A DNA stretch of 27,031 nucleotides, taken from assembly GCA_002439805.1 (NCBI GenBank), contig DJPQ01000036.1, forward strand, positions 4,639 through 31,669, written 5' to 3'. The notes below the pieces were generated by a model. That model was not told the DNA's origin and did not search any database. It saw nothing but the letters and a program-made list of their open reading frames with translations. A program made the position numbers and the translations under genes. Positions 16,056-24,451 of the stretch are shown here, in pieces (positions within the stretch are counted from its first letter, which is position 1; the number at the start of each line of letters is the position of its first letter). This DNA comes from Bacteroidales bacterium UBA6408 (GTDB taxonomy: Bacteria > Bacteroidota > Bacteroidia > Bacteroidales > UBA932).

Positions 16056-16955
16056 ATGCAAAACATAATCAGTTACTTTAAGCAGCCGGAAAAACTTGGC
16101 TTGGCACTTCTCACACATTTCGGGACATGGCTTCCTGACGCGTTGTACCTGAAGATAATGTTCCGTTTGAGGATGGGCTATGCCCTTGACCTTAAAACGC
16201 CGAAAACTTTCAACGAGAAACTTCAGTGGCTCAAGTTGTATGACAGGAAGCCGGAGTACACGAAAAAGGTCGATAAATTTGAGGCAAAGGTGGTGGCTGA
16301 AGCAGCAATCGGAGAAAAATACATTATCCCGACCATAGGTGTTTGGGATAGGTTTGAGGACATCGATTTCAGCTCGCTTCCGGAGCGATTCGTCCTCAAG
16401 ACCACCAACGGAGGTGGCGGCGGCGGTGTGGTTATATGCCGGAACAAGAACAGTATGGATAGGGCTGCCGCTGCGGCTCGATTGAATGTTTCCCTGAGGT
16501 CCAGCATATACAGGCATCTTAGAGAGTGGCCCTACAAGGATGTAAAGCCTAGGATTCTGGCGGAAAAGTTCATGGTTGACGAGAGCGGAGAGTTGCGTGA
16601 TTATAAGTTTTATTGCTTCAATGGCGAGCCCAAGGTCTTTCTGGTGGCAAGCGAACGGTTCTCCGGGCACAGGACATATTTCGATTACTTTGATATGGAG
16701 GGTCATCACCTGCCGTTCACGCAAGGAGGAATGAACAATCCGGTAACCCCTTCATTGCCGTCAACATTTGAGGAAATGAAACGGGTGGCAGGCAAGCTCT
16801 CGCAGGGACTTCCGCATGTAAGGATTGACCTGTACAGCGTGAATGGCAGAGTGTATTTCGGCGAATATACATTCTTCGATTCCAGCGGTTTCGAAAAATT
16901 CACCCCACAGGAATGGGATGAGATTTTCGGAGAGTGGTTGATTTTGCCGGAATAG
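16056..16955 (+). CDS. ATP-grasp amidoligase, TupA-like
   Basis: A 299-residue protein matching the TupA-like ATP-grasp family, named after a teichuronopeptide synthesis gene of alkaliphilic Bacillus. Diagnostic segments are KTFNEKLQWLKLYDR (near residues 50-64), the glycine-rich loop TTNGGGGGGVVICRNK (near 115-130), an RILAEKF strand, LRDYKFYCFNGEPK and, at the C-terminus, VRIDLYSVNGRVYFGEYTFF (metal and ATP binding in ATP-grasp folds). Such enzymes join a carboxylate to an amine using ATP. Lying directly after the CapA-like and arginase genes, it may form an amide between a sugar carboxylate and an amino acid such as ornithine. Substrates are inferred, the family assignment is firm. Confidence 0.9.
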   Translation: MQNIISYFKQPEKLGLALLTHFGTWLPDALYLKIMFRLRMGYALDLKTPKTFNEKLQWLKLYDRKPEYTKKVDKFEAKVVAEAAIGEKYIIPTIGVWDRFEDIDFSSLPERFVLKTTNGGGGGGVVICRNKNSMDRAAAAARLNVSLRSSIYRHLREWPYKDVKPRILAEKFMVDESGELRDYKFYCFNGEPKVFLVASERFSGHRTYFDYFDMEGHHLPFTQGGMNNPVTPSLPSTFEEMKRVAGKLSQGLPHVRIDLYSVNGRVYFGEYTFFDSSGFEKFTPQEWDEIFGEWLILPE

Positions 16956-17007
16956 AACACTCAGAAGGCATTTTTAATTGTTCTTTTGAATAATTCTATT
17001 AGTGAAT

Positions 17008-18210
17008 ATGTTGGGAATAAGAAATCTCAATAAATGCGATATGTTTCTTGCATTGAATGTGTTATATTCAATGCAAGGCCTGTTATACCCTTCTGGAGTA
17101 ATCAACAGGATATTGCAGTTAGTCATTATTGTTTGGGGACTGATAATATTTTCGAAATATACCTTTGGACCACTCCGACAGACAAGATTATTGAAAGCTA
17201 CATCGGCTTTGGTTTTCATGTACTGCTTGTATGGTGGACTATTAATTATTATAGGGAATCCGCTGTTGACTGCGTCTATCCCAGGACTGCCTGCCAAATA
17301 TATTTATCTGCAGGTCTCGCTGCGTTCGCTGTTAAGAATTTATGTGTTTTATTATTACGCAAGCGTCGGTTACCTGACAGCAACCCGTATTCGTTTTTAT
17401 GCTGTAATCTTGCTGCTTTCACTAATACCTCAATACTATTATCAGAAAGCTCAAATTACGTTTACTCTTGGCAGAGATGAGGTTACCAATAACATTGGCT
17501 ATCCTTTCTTATCAATCATAACCGTATTGTTTTTCTTTAATAAAAAGCCTTTCTTGCAGTATGTATTATTGGCTGCCACATTGATTTATATCATAATGTC
17601 AATGAAGCGTGGCGCAATTGCTATCGGTTTGGTGTCGGTGGTTGCCTTGATAGGGGCTAATATCTTTTCAAGTAGCAATAAATATAAGTTCTGGTCGGTA
17701 TTATTCACGGCCGTGTTGATTACAGGTGTTACTGTTTTTGTCTCATTTATGATGTCTGAAAGTGATCTTTTTGTTTATCGAATAGAACAGACATTGTCTG
17801 GTGACAGTAGCGCTAGAGATGTGCTTTATGAGACTACATGGCGGAGGATTACAGAAGAATCAAATATTTTCTACATATTGTTTGGAAGAGGTGCCGACAG
17901 CACTTTTGCTGTTGCGGGTGACTATGCGCATCAGGACTGGCTTGAGACCCTTTGCAATAATGGGCTTGTCGGCGGGGTGATTCTGCTGTGCTTCTATGTC
18001 TCGTTATTCAGAGATGCCTGTTCCTCAAAGAACGTTTTTTCGAGGAATTACTATATTGCCTATATGCTTCTTTTCTTTAACGTTTTTGCCGCAACCATGT
18101 TCAGTATGTCCATACAAAGTATGGAGCTGTCATATTCCATGTTGTTAGGATATTTTACATACTGGAAGGGGCGACCTCGCAGAGAGATTGTCCTGGAAGG
18201 ACTGGCTTAA
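17008..18210 (+). CDS. wzy: Wzy-type O-antigen/capsule polymerase
   Basis: Very hydrophobic protein of about 400 residues with some 10-12 predicted membrane helices and a large extracytoplasmic loop late in the sequence (about residues 250-315: ESDLFVYRIEQTLSGDSSARD, then ILFGRGADSTFAVAGDYAHQDWLETLCNNGLVGG). The R-x(n)-W and G-x-G-x(n)-H-x-D/N-WLE layout of that loop is typical of Wzy and O-antigen ligase proteins. It would polymerise lipid-linked repeats in the periplasm. ATG 17008 is my choice; GTG 17002 would add two residues. It is among the most AT-rich genes of the locus, as usual for wzy. Confidence 0.85.
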   Translation: MLGIRNLNKCDMFLALNVLYSMQGLLYPSGVINRILQLVIIVWGLIIFSKYTFGPLRQTRLLKATSALVFMYCLYGGLLIIIGNPLLTASIPGLPAKYIYLQVSLRSLLRIYVFYYYASVGYLTATRIRFYAVILLLSLIPQYYYQKAQITFTLGRDEVTNNIGYPFLSIITVLFFFNKKPFLQYVLLAATLIYIIMSMKRGAIAIGLVSVVALIGANIFSSSNKYKFWSVLFTAVLITGVTVFVSFMMSESDLFVYRIEQTLSGDSSARDVLYETTWRRITEESNIFYILFGRGADSTFAVAGDYAHQDWLETLCNNGLVGGVILLCFYVSLFRDACSSKNVFSRNYYIAYMLLFFNVFAATMFSMSIQSMELSYSMLLGYFTYWKGRPRREIVLEGLA

Positions 18211-18211
18211 T

Positions 18212-19291
18212 ATGAAAAAAATACTTTTATTTACCGACAGCCTCGGCGCGGGGGGAGCCCAACGGCAGTTGGCCGGACTTGCCACATTCCTTTATCAAAA
18301 AGGGTATGAGGTCAAAGTGTGCACATATCACAACCTTGACTTTTACAAGAGTTTCCTGGATGAAGTCAATGTTCCCAACGAACTGATTCCTAACGGTGGT
18401 AATTGTAAGAAGCGCATCTCCGCTGTCTGCAAGTATTTCAGGCGTGAGAGTCCTGATTGGGTTATTGCTTATCAGGAAACCCCGTCGTTTGTGGCCTGTG
18501 TGGCAAAATTGTTGGGAGGCAAGTTCCGTCTTGCAGTGAGTGAGCGGAACACCACCCAACATCTTGGTTGGAAAGAACATTTGCGTTTCTTCTTTTACCA
18601 TTGGGCAGATGCCATTGTGCCAAATAGTTATTCGCAGGAAGAGTTCCTCGCATCCAGATATCCGTGGATGAAGAACAGGCTCACAACTATCACCAATTTC
18701 GTGAATTTGGAGCATTTTAATTTTGTGGGCAGGGAGAAAAGTGAGATGCCCGAGATTGCGGTTGTTGCCACTATTTGGCCTTCTAAAAACACATTGGGGT
18801 TCATTGATGCAGTTAATATTTTGGCCGCGAAAGGATGCAAGTTTCATGTTTCGTGGTACGGAAAGAGTGACTCATATGTTGAGTATTTTCGGCTCTGCCA
18901 GCGGAAGATTGACGAACTCGGACTACATGATTACATTTCTCTGAAAGACAAGACGAAACAAATAAAGCGGGTGTATCAGAAGTGTGATTTTTTCTGTCTT
19001 CCATCGTATTATGAAGGAACCCCCAATGTAATCTGCGAGGCCATGTCCTGTGGTCGTCCCGTCATCTGTAGTGCGGTTTGCGACAATTCTGTCTATGTGG
19101 CAGAAAAGGAGAACGGGTTTCTCTTCAATCCTCGCGATTCGTATTCGATAGCCGACTCTATAGAGCGGGCTTTGAATGTTTCGGATATGGAGTATTTTCA
19201 CCTTTGTGAGCAGTCACGTGCAAAAGCGGAACGTCTGCTTTCAGAAAATAAATTCGTCAATCAGTACATAAAGATAATCGAATCTGAATGA
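18212..19291 (+). CDS. Glycosyltransferase family 4
   Basis: A 359-residue GT-B enzyme. The N-terminus has FTDSLGAGGAQRQLAGLA (acceptor-domain glycine loop), and the C-terminal donor domain has the GT4 signature PSYYEGTPNVICEAMSCGRPVI with the E-x7-E pair (Glu in YEG and Glu in CEAM). ATG 18212 is one base after the wzy stop; the longer open frame from 18188 runs into wzy. Donor sugar unknown. The stop overlaps the next start (ATGA). Confidence 0.9.
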   Translation: MKKILLFTDSLGAGGAQRQLAGLATFLYQKGYEVKVCTYHNLDFYKSFLDEVNVPNELIPNGGNCKKRISAVCKYFRRESPDWVIAYQETPSFVACVAKLLGGKFRLAVSERNTTQHLGWKEHLRFFFYHWADAIVPNSYSQEEFLASRYPWMKNRLTTITNFVNLEHFNFVGREKSEMPEIAVVATIWPSKNTLGFIDAVNILAAKGCKFHVSWYGKSDSYVEYFRLCQRKIDELGLHDYISLKDKTKQIKRVYQKCDFFCLPSYYEGTPNVICEAMSCGRPVICSAVCDNSVYVAEKENGFLFNPRDSYSIADSIERALNVSDMEYFHLCEQSRAKAERLLSENKFVNQYIKIIESE

Positions 19292-20415
19292 GAGTTTTGC
19301 TTTGCTCGCCCTATTCCGATTCACCAGATGTGATAAAGGGTGGGATAAACACATGGGGAAGGTATGTTATGGCTTATTACAGCTGGTATGCAAAAGATGA
19401 TGTTGAACTTATACCGGTGTCTTTCGACCGCCACACATACGCTACTGAAAATCAATCGTTTTTTTCCCGTGCACTGACAGGGTGTAGGGAGTATGTTCGT
19501 GCCCTAAAGGAGGCAGTCGATAAGATGGTGGAAAAACACCCCGATGTGATGCATATTTGCACAAGTGCGGGTCTTGGTCTGTTTCGCGATTTGTTGCTAC
19601 TGAAAGCCGCCAAAAAAAGAGGCGTGAAGACGGTTGTTCATCTACATTTCGGTCGTATTCCGGAATTGTATATGGCAAATGATCGGAAGTGGAAGCTGCT
19701 CTCAAGGGTTTTGCGGATGTGTGACATATCAGTGGTGATGAATCGCCCATCAGAGAATGCACTCATGGAGGGAGGCTTCAAGAATGTGGTCTATCTGCCA
19801 AATCCAATCGGCATGAGCGTGCTCGATGCTGTCCGTAATGGGGAGGGGAAGTATGAGCGTATTCCTCGCAGATTGCTCTATTGTGGGCATGTGTTAGTGA
19901 CTAAAGGCGTGATGGAACTGGTGGACGCGTGCCGGAGGCTTCCGGGAATCGAACTTCGCATAGTCGGCAAATGTGCTTCGGACATCAAGGATCGTATGCT
20001 GGCTGTTGCTGCGAAATCTGGCGAAGATACGTCATGGTTGAATTTCACAGGAGAGGTGACTCACGATGAAGTAATCCGTGAGCTTTTCCAAGCTGATTTG
20101 TTCGTGTTTCCATCCTACACTGAAGGTTTTCCCAACGTTATTCTGGAGGCCATGGCTTGTGGATGTCCCATCGTCTCTTCCGATGTCGGTGCCATCCCCG
20201 AGATGCTTGATATGGATGGTAATCCTTGTGGAGTCTGCTTCAAACCACATAGTGCTGATGAGGTGTTTAACGCTGTCTCTCCTCTTATTGATGATGAGGA
20301 ACTTAAATATATGTTCGCGGCTAGAGCTAAATCTCGTGTAACTGAGATGTATGCTATGCCAAAGGTTTGGAGTCAGATGGTTAATATATGGAAATATTTG
20401 GACAAAGAAAGTTAA
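19288..20415 (+). CDS. Glycosyltransferase family 4
   Basis: A 375-residue GT-B enzyme with an N-terminal GGINTWGRYV loop (near 18-27) and the GT4 donor motif FPSYTEGFPNVILEAMACGCPIV (near 271-293), then DVGAIPEML. The ATGA overlap with the preceding GT4 gene points to translational coupling. It is not a near duplicate of that neighbour: only the general motifs are shared. Donor unknown. Confidence 0.9.
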   Translation: MRVLLCSPYSDSPDVIKGGINTWGRYVMAYYSWYAKDDVELIPVSFDRHTYATENQSFFSRALTGCREYVRALKEAVDKMVEKHPDVMHICTSAGLGLFRDLLLLKAAKKRGVKTVVHLHFGRIPELYMANDRKWKLLSRVLRMCDISVVMNRPSENALMEGGFKNVVYLPNPIGMSVLDAVRNGEGKYERIPRRLLYCGHVLVTKGVMELVDACRRLPGIELRIVGKCASDIKDRMLAVAAKSGEDTSWLNFTGEVTHDEVIRELFQADLFVFPSYTEGFPNVILEAMACGCPIVSSDVGAIPEMLDMDGNPCGVCFKPHSADEVFNAVSPLIDDEELKYMFAARAKSRVTEMYAMPKVWSQMVNIWKYLDKES

Positions 20416-20416
20416 G

Positions 20417-21025
20417 ATGCAAGGGACAATGACGATACGCAATGCAACTGTTAGAGATATAAATGATATTGTGACGATTCATATTGATGCTTTTAAGGGT
20501 TTCTTCTTGACAAGTCTCGGAACGGATTTTCTTAAGTTCTATTATACTGTCTTTCTGAAGAGTTCAGAAACCGTGACGCTTGTAGCAGAAAAGGATGGCA
20601 AGGTGGCAGGATTTTCTGCAGCTACGACGAACAGCAAGGGATTCAACAGCAGACTTATCCGTGGCAACTTGTTCAGTTTTGTCAAACTCTCCCTAATACT
20701 GTTGTTCTCTGACCCAAAGGCATTGTTTCGTCTGGCCAAGAATCTTACAAAGAAGAGTTCTGAAGTGGCTGACAATGAAGAATATGCTGAACTCTACTCA
20801 ATAGGAGTAGATAGATTTCAGCAAGGAAATGGCATTGGGAAAAAAATGCTTGCAGCAACAGAAGATGCTCTCAGAGAGAAGGGTGTAGAAAAGGTGTCTT
20901 TAACGACAGATTATATTAACAACGAGAGGACTGTAGGATTCTATCGGACTATGGGTTACGAAACACTATATGTGTTTGTGGCATTCCCAAATCGTAAGAT
21001 GTATCGCTTCATAAAAACATTATAA
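20417..21025 (+). CDS. GNAT family N-acetyltransferase
   Basis: A 202-residue acetyl-CoA-dependent acyltransferase. The acetyl-CoA binding segment is at the C-terminal half: YSIGVDRFQQGNGIGKKML (Q/R-x-x-G-x-G/A pattern QGNGIG) followed by LTTDYINNERTVGFYRTMGYE, a common GNAT ending. It starts two bases after the GT4 stop; an internal ATG at 20429 is another possible start. In this context it probably acylates an amino sugar or amino-acid substituent of the repeat unit, but the target cannot be read from the sequence. It does not have the left-handed beta-helix of PglD-type enzymes. Confidence 0.85.
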   Translation: MQGTMTIRNATVRDINDIVTIHIDAFKGFFLTSLGTDFLKFYYTVFLKSSETVTLVAEKDGKVAGFSAATTNSKGFNSRLIRGNLFSFVKLSLILLFSDPKALFRLAKNLTKKSSEVADNEEYAELYSIGVDRFQQGNGIGKKMLAATEDALREKGVEKVSLTTDYINNERTVGFYRTMGYETLYVFVAFPNRKMYRFIKTL

Positions 21026-21029
21026 GCGA

Positions 21030-22286
21030 ATGATTAAAATACTCGGGCCGCAGGCCTATTGTAACCCAGAGATAATGGCAAGTACTCAGATGTGGAACCA
21101 GCTTGATGAGGCATTTGCCAAGAATGGGATGTACCATGTGGTGTATGCGCCAATTCCCACACGCGGCGTAACGGATGCGGTACGAAAAATATACAAGCAT
21201 AAAAAGAGGGAGACACTATATGGTGGTATGCTGGAGATACATCGTTTTCCTTTAATTAGGGAGGGCAAAAATCCGATATTGAGAGCGTTGAGATATTTCA
21301 TGTTCTGCGCCATAGCTCTTTGCAAGTGTTTATATGGTAGGGAAGCGAAGGAATGTAATGTGATTTATTCTGTTAGTACGCCTCCTATTCTTGGCGCGAT
21401 GTCAGTCGTTGTGAAGAAGTTACGGAAGATACCTTTCGTATATGTGCTGCAGGACATATTTCCTGACTCTCTCGTTGGAACTGGTCTTGCGAAGAAGGGT
21501 GGTCTTTTATGGAGAATTGGACGAAAGGTCGAGGACTATACTTACCAAAATGCGGATAAGATTATTGTTATTTCTGAAGACTTTAGACGAAATGTTGTTG
21601 ATAAAGGTGTACCAAAGGAAAAAATAGCTGTTGTATATAACTGGGTGGATGAGAATGCTGTTGTTCCTGTGGATAGGAAGAATAATCCTCTTTTTGATGA
21701 GTTGGGCATCAGCCGTGGCAAATTCTATGTTGTGTACGCTGGGAACTTGGGAAATGCGCAGAATATAGATGTTATTATTGATTCGGCTAAGGAAATGGTA
21801 GAAGATAATGAGACAGAGTTTCTCATATTTGGTTCGGGTGGATTAAAAGAACAGCTTGTTGATAAGGTGAAGAACTATGGTATTGAGAATGTCAGGTTTT
21901 TCCCATTGCAGCCAATTGAGCGTATTTCGTATGTATACAGTATCGGAAATGTTTGCGTAGTGAGTTGTAAACCCAAGCTAGGAGGTGCTGCAATGCCATC
22001 AAAGACGCTCTCTATCATGTCTGCAGGAAGGCCGGTGTTGGCTAGTTTTGACATGGGTGAATTGACTTATATTTTGGAACACCATAAATGTGGAATGTAT
22101 GCTCCTGCGGGAGATGTGGACGCTTTCGTAAAGATAATCCGCACAATGGTCGCAGACCGCAAGATATGTGAGGAAATGGGGCGAAATGCACGTCGTTTGA
22201 TTTTGGAACGCTTTACATATAAGCATGGAACACAGAAGTATGTGGAGATTATCAAAAGCGTTCTGGAGATGAATATCCAGAGATAA
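21030..22286 (+). CDS. Glycosyltransferase family 4, WbuB-like (candidate FucNAc transferase)
   Basis: A 418-residue GT4 enzyme of the WbuB type. It has the long N-terminal acceptor domain with IYSVSTPPILGAMS, FVYVLQDIFPDSLVGTGL and VISEDFRRN, and the donor domain VYAGNLGNAQNIDVII ... CKPKLGGAAMPSKTLSIMSAGRPVLAS. WbuB in E. coli O26 is associated with L-FucNAc transfer beside fnlABC and wbuC; the presence here of capEFG and a wbuC homolog (26288) supports the same role. Starts 4 bp after the GNAT gene. GT4 assignment is firm, donor is inference. Confidence 0.87.
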   Translation: MIKILGPQAYCNPEIMASTQMWNQLDEAFAKNGMYHVVYAPIPTRGVTDAVRKIYKHKKRETLYGGMLEIHRFPLIREGKNPILRALRYFMFCAIALCKCLYGREAKECNVIYSVSTPPILGAMSVVVKKLRKIPFVYVLQDIFPDSLVGTGLAKKGGLLWRIGRKVEDYTYQNADKIIVISEDFRRNVVDKGVPKEKIAVVYNWVDENAVVPVDRKNNPLFDELGISRGKFYVVYAGNLGNAQNIDVIIDSAKEMVEDNETEFLIFGSGGLKEQLVDKVKNYGIENVRFFPLQPIERISYVYSIGNVCVVSCKPKLGGAAMPSKTLSIMSAGRPVLASFDMGELTYILEHHKCGMYAPAGDVDAFVKIIRTMVADRKICEEMGRNARRLILERFTYKHGTQKYVEIIKSVLEMNIQR

Positions 22287-22362
22287 TCCTTTCAGCTATG
22301 TAAGGCTTTCGCCCAATAATGCCACAGATTGGAGAAAGTCTCAATATGTTTAATCGAAAATC

Positions 22363-22956
22363 ATGAAGCGACTGTTTGACATGGTGGCCAGCGGGCTCGG
22401 ACTGCTGGCCTTGAGCCCGTTGTTTCTAATTGTGGCCGTCTGGATAAAGTTGGACTCTCCCGGACCTGTGTTTTATCGGCAGGTGCGTGTGGGGCGGCAT
22501 AACAAGGACTTCCGCATATTCAAGTTCCGGTCGATGAGGGTCGGGGCGGACAAGGGAAGCCTCGTTACCATTGGGGGGCACGACCCCCGCGTCACACGCA
22601 GCGGCTATTTCATCCGCAAGTTCAAGATTGACGAGCTTCCGCAGCTTATCAATGTTTTCGTCGGGGACATGAGCCTTGTGGGACCTCGGCCGGAGGTCCG
22701 TCACTATGTTGATTATTGGACGCCGGAGCAGATGCATGTGCTTGATGTGCGTCCTGGCATCACGGATCCGGCTTCGATCAAGTTCCGTAATGAGAACGAA
22801 CTGATGGAAAAGGCTGAGAATCCGGAAGACTACTATATCAATGTGATAATGCAGGAGAAAATCAGGCTGTATCTGGATTATGTTAGGAACGCTTCATTCT
22901 GGTATGACATCAGATTGATTTTCAAGACATTTTGGGTAATTATCAATGAACGATGA
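22363..22956 (+). CDS. Initiating sugar phosphotransferase, WcfS/PglC-like
   Basis: A 197-residue monotopic phosphoglycosyl transferase of the small (PglC/WcfS) type, without the extra membrane domain of WcaJ/WbaP. It has an N-terminal re-entrant hydrophobic segment (about 5-30, with Ser18-Pro19), KFRSMRVGAD (54-63), the catalytic Asp90-Glu91 dyad in KIDELPQL and LVGPRPE (105-111). It transfers a phospho-sugar from a UDP-sugar to undecaprenyl phosphate at the cytoplasmic face and so starts repeat-unit assembly. The adjacent aminotransferase suggests that the sugar is a 4-amino-4,6-dideoxy-HexNAc, as for WcfS with AATGal in B. fragilis PSA. The gene is GC-richer than the genes upstream. Confidence 0.92.
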   Translation: MKRLFDMVASGLGLLALSPLFLIVAVWIKLDSPGPVFYRQVRVGRHNKDFRIFKFRSMRVGADKGSLVTIGGHDPRVTRSGYFIRKFKIDELPQLINVFVGDMSLVGPRPEVRHYVDYWTPEQMHVLDVRPGITDPASIKFRNENELMEKAENPEDYYINVIMQEKIRLYLDYVRNASFWYDIRLIFKTFWVIINER

Positions 22957-22985
22957 TTTTTGAGAAATTTTAAAATACAAATGAT

Positions 22986-24299
22986 ATGAGCACAGATTTG
23001 AAAAGGAGGAATGTGCCGTTCAGCCCGCCGGATATGACGGAGGCTGAGGCCGCTGAGGTTCGTGATGCTATTTTGAGCGGATGGATTACCACTGGCCCGA
23101 GGACAAAGAAGCTTGAGAAGCAGATTTCGGAATATGTCCACACGGAGAAGACCGTTTGCCTGAATTCCGCTACGGCTGCGATGGAGATGGCGCTTCATGT
23201 TCTTGGTGTCGGGCCGGGGGATGAGGTGATTGTTCCTGCCTACACCTACACGGCATCGGCATCGGTCGCCGCTCATGTCGGCGCGACAATCGTGTTTGTG
23301 GATTCTCAGAAGGACAATGTCGAGATGGATTATGACAAGCTGGCGGCGGCGATTACCGAACGCACCAAAGTCATAGTTCCGGTAGATATCGCGGGCATCT
23401 GTGCGGATGTTGACAGAGTTCGGGAGATAGTGAACCGTCCGGAAGTCCTTGCAAAGTTCCGTCCTGCGAATGATATTCAGAAACTCATGGGACGCATAGC
23501 GATTTCCAACGACTGCGCTCATTCATTCGGCGCCTCGCGCCATGGCAGGATGGCGGGGGAGATTGCGGATTTCAGCTCGTTTTCTTTCCATGCTGTGAAG
23601 AATTTCACCACGGCGGAAGGCGGGGCGATGACATGGAACCTGCCCTTCGGGAATGAAACAGTTGAACATCAGCAGGTTTATTGCGGGAGTCCTGTGCCTT
23701 TCATTGAAGGTGAGACCTGGAACGAGTTCATCTACCGCCTTTCTCAGCTGTTTTCTCTTCATGGACAGAACAAAGATGCTCTTGCAAAGACAAAGCTCGG
23801 CGCTTGGGAGTACGACATCATAGGCCCGTGGTACAAGTGCAACATGACCGACATTATGGCGGCTCTTGGACTGGTTCAGTTTGAGCGCTACCCGAAGATG
23901 CTTGAAAAGCGTTACGAAATGGTTTCACTCTACAACAGGGGCATCGACGCTCTCAACGAGGGTCTCGATTCCGGGCATCAGGTGGCATATCTGAATCATA
24001 AATCCGCAGACCACTGTTCATCCCACCATCTCTACATTGTCCGTCTTCAGGGACGTACCCGTGAGGAAGCGAACAAAGTGATTGAGCAGATGGCGGAGCG
24101 CGGCATTGCGACCAATGTCCACTATAAGCCGCTCCCGATGATGACCGCCTACAAGGCCATGGGCTTTGACATTGCCGATTTCCCGAACGCCTACCACCTC
24201 TTTGGGAACGAGATTACGCTCCCTCTGAATACAAAAATGTCTTTGGAAGACGCTCAGTATGTCATTGAGAATTTCGTGGACATCGTGAAGAGTCTGTAG
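22986..24299 (+). CDS. DegT/DnrJ/EryC1 aminotransferase, WcfR-like
   Basis: PLP-dependent sugar aminotransferase of 437 residues. Family segments: SGWITTGPRTKKLE (31-44), NSATAAMEMAL (60-70), PAYTYTASAS (84-93), NDCAHSFGA (175-183) and the PLP lysine Lys205 in SFSFHAVKNFTTAEGG. An insert around 145-172 before the NDCAHS segment resembles what I recall of the WcfR group. It would aminate a 4-keto-6-deoxy UDP-sugar. No separate 4,6-dehydratase of the non-epimerising type lies in this window; in B. fragilis that enzyme (UngD2) is encoded outside the PSA locus. Last gene of the capsule transcript. If its stop were read through, 16 more codons would follow before the next in-frame stop. Confidence 0.9.
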   Translation: MSTDLKRRNVPFSPPDMTEAEAAEVRDAILSGWITTGPRTKKLEKQISEYVHTEKTVCLNSATAAMEMALHVLGVGPGDEVIVPAYTYTASASVAAHVGATIVFVDSQKDNVEMDYDKLAAAITERTKVIVPVDIAGICADVDRVREIVNRPEVLAKFRPANDIQKLMGRIAISNDCAHSFGASRHGRMAGEIADFSSFSFHAVKNFTTAEGGAMTWNLPFGNETVEHQQVYCGSPVPFIEGETWNEFIYRLSQLFSLHGQNKDALAKTKLGAWEYDIIGPWYKCNMTDIMAALGLVQFERYPKMLEKRYEMVSLYNRGIDALNEGLDSGHQVAYLNHKSADHCSSHHLYIVRLQGRTREEANKVIEQMAERGIATNVHYKPLPMMTAYKAMGFDIADFPNAYHLFGNEITLPLNTKMSLEDAQYVIENFVDIVKSL

Positions 24300-24389
24300 T
24301 GGGGGATTGCCTACGCCGAGGCGTTCGAGGTTGTGCTGCGTTGTCGTTAATAGTGAAATACAAGGCATTTCGTATGCGGACTCAATAAT

Positions 24390-24420
24390 TTTGAGTTATC
24401 AGAGAAGAATTGTAACTTTG
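24390..24420 (+). promoter_or_regulatory. Promoter for the ATPase/TOPRIM pair
   Basis: TTTG (24390-24393), 19 bp, TAACTTTG (24413-24420) is a strong Bacteroidetes promoter match, with transcription starting near 24427. A 6-bp inverted repeat ACTCAA (24380-24385) / TTGAGT (24391-24396) overlaps the -33 box; it could be an operator or a weak end to the capsule transcript. Confidence 0.65.
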
Positions 24421-24451
24421 CGGACAGGTTTTGTAAAACGGTTCTTTTAAG

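Noticed and set aside
24300..24340. Intrinsic terminator at ACGCCGAGGCGT after the aminotransferase
   Set aside because: The stem is only 4-5 bp and no T tract follows.
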